From Streptomyces himalayensis subsp. himalayensis (GTDB lineage: Bacteria; Actinomycetota; Actinomycetes; Streptomycetales; Streptomycetaceae): DNA of 64,000 nt. A model generated the notes under the pieces. It saw only the letters and a program-made list of their open reading frames with translations, was not told the DNA's origin and searched no databases. Of the stretch, positions 63,655-64,000 are shown in pieces. Where the stretch lies: positions 124,001-188,000 of the forward strand of contig NZ_JACEHE010000015.1 of the NCBI RefSeq assembly GCF_013778455.1, read 5' to 3'. Position numbers and translations under genes: made by a program. Within the stretch, counting starts at the first letter, position 1. Each line of letters starts with the position of its first letter.

Positions 63655-64000
63655 GCACGGAACTGACCGCCAAGAGCCCGGCCCCGGCGCCGCCGGGCGG
63701 GACACGATCGGGTGCGGGCGGAGGCCTGCTGCAGCTGATGCTGGACGGCCTGCGCCGCAACATGCGGCAGTACGGCATGCTGCTCGCCCTCGGCCTGATC
63801 GTCGCCCTCTTCGCGATCTGGACCGACGGCGACCTGCTGCTGCCGCGCAACGTCTCCAACCTGGTCCTGCAGAACAGCTACATCCTGATCCTCGCGATCG
63901 GCATGATGCTGGTGATCATCGCGGGCCATATCGACCTGTCGGTCGGTTCGCTGACGGCGTTCGTGGGCGCGTTCGCGGCCGTGCTGACGGTGCAGCACCA
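63651..64000 (+). CDS. Sugar ABC transporter permease, 5' part (GguB type)
   Basis: The first 116 codons of a permease that continues beyond the window. After a hydrophilic Ala/Pro-rich start, helices begin at about residue 43 (YGMLLALGLIVALFAIWTDG) and 69 (NLVLQNSYILILAIGMMLVI), followed by IAGHIDLSVGSLTAFVGAFA, the conserved G-x-I-D-L-S-V-G motif of ribose/ChvE-type permeases. It is translationally coupled to the ATPase gene. Confidence 0.93.
   Translation, partial: MSTELTAKSPAPAPPGGTRSGAGGGLLQLMLDGLRRNMRQYGMLLALGLIVALFAIWTDGDLLLPRNVSNLVLQNSYILILAIGMMLVIIAGHIDLSVGSLTAFVGAFAAVLTVQH

Noticed and set aside
60760..63705. 981-codon minus-strand open frame opposite the sugar importer
   Set aside because: Same reason: antisense shadow of chvE- and mmsA-type genes with no motif of its own.

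Overview
The window is high-GC actinobacterial chromosome, almost certainly Streptomyces. Grounds are the strong G/C bias at third codon positions, frequent GTG starts with GGAGG-type ribosome sites, the fasR-fabD-fabH-acpP-fabF block, a homodimeric pyruvate dehydrogenase E1 (aceE) beside several terD genes, and many families confined to actinomycetes. No origin, rRNA operon, CRISPR array or secondary-metabolite cluster is present.

Layout. (1) 1-7,140 is accessory DNA. It holds a GYD protein, relics of four decayed genes, a two-domain universal stress protein, the 3' part of a tRNA-Ser gene (likely attachment-site scar), two orphan immunity-type proteins (SMI1/KNR4 and DUF6228-like), a lipoprotein, a 166-bp inverted repeat and an in-frame fusion of a plasmid replication initiator with a tyrosine integrase whose catalytic tyrosine codon is now TAG. 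It ends at tRNA-Val(TAC). (2) 7,319-10,923: membrane and zinc-ribbon proteins and an O-methyltransferase. (3) 11,081-20,468: a compact Ter stress locus with HAD phosphatase, a double phosphoribosyltransferase fusion, a CitE/HpcH-like lyase, three TerD proteins, a TerA-like protein and a TerC-like membrane protein. (4) 20,636-33,800: housekeeping and regulatory genes (peroxiredoxin, DUF3052, aceE, an MFS/TetR pair, a DUF1023 hydrolase, DUF4429, MerR, GNAT, a serine hydrolase) with a frameshifted K+ channel and a broken aldo/keto reductase. (5) 34,207-39,100: decaying ABC exporter pair, hydrolase, PIN/HTH toxin-antitoxin pair. (6) 39,133-44,819: pirin, FasR and the fab operon. (7) 44,994-57,306: DUF3145, SGNH lipoprotein, aldose 1-epimerase, GH3 glycosidase with its regulators, EI24 membrane protein, a repetitive protein next to an 860-bp minisatellite stretch, a MarR/oxidoreductase pair and a zinc-ribbon membrane protein. 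(8) 57,529-64,000: a sugar or sugar-acid locus with enolase-superfamily dehydratase, dehydrogenase, TIM-barrel-like protein and a ChvE-type ABC importer that runs off the right edge.

How parts work together. The fab genes supply malonyl-ACP, initiation, carrier and elongation steps of primary type II fatty acid synthesis under FasR. The Ter genes combine calcium-binding-type TerD sensors, a membrane TerC and enzymes predicted in the literature to make a nucleoside-like metabolite. The right-hand locus looks like import of a monosaccharide plus dehydrogenase and dehydratase steps.

The most unusual signal is structural. At least nine genes scattered over 10-55 kb end in short tandem repeats whose first unit includes the stop codon and last codons of the gene, so a string of stop-like copies follows the gene. 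Some C-terminal and linker repeats (K+ channel, the phosphoribosyltransferase fusion) may come from the same process.
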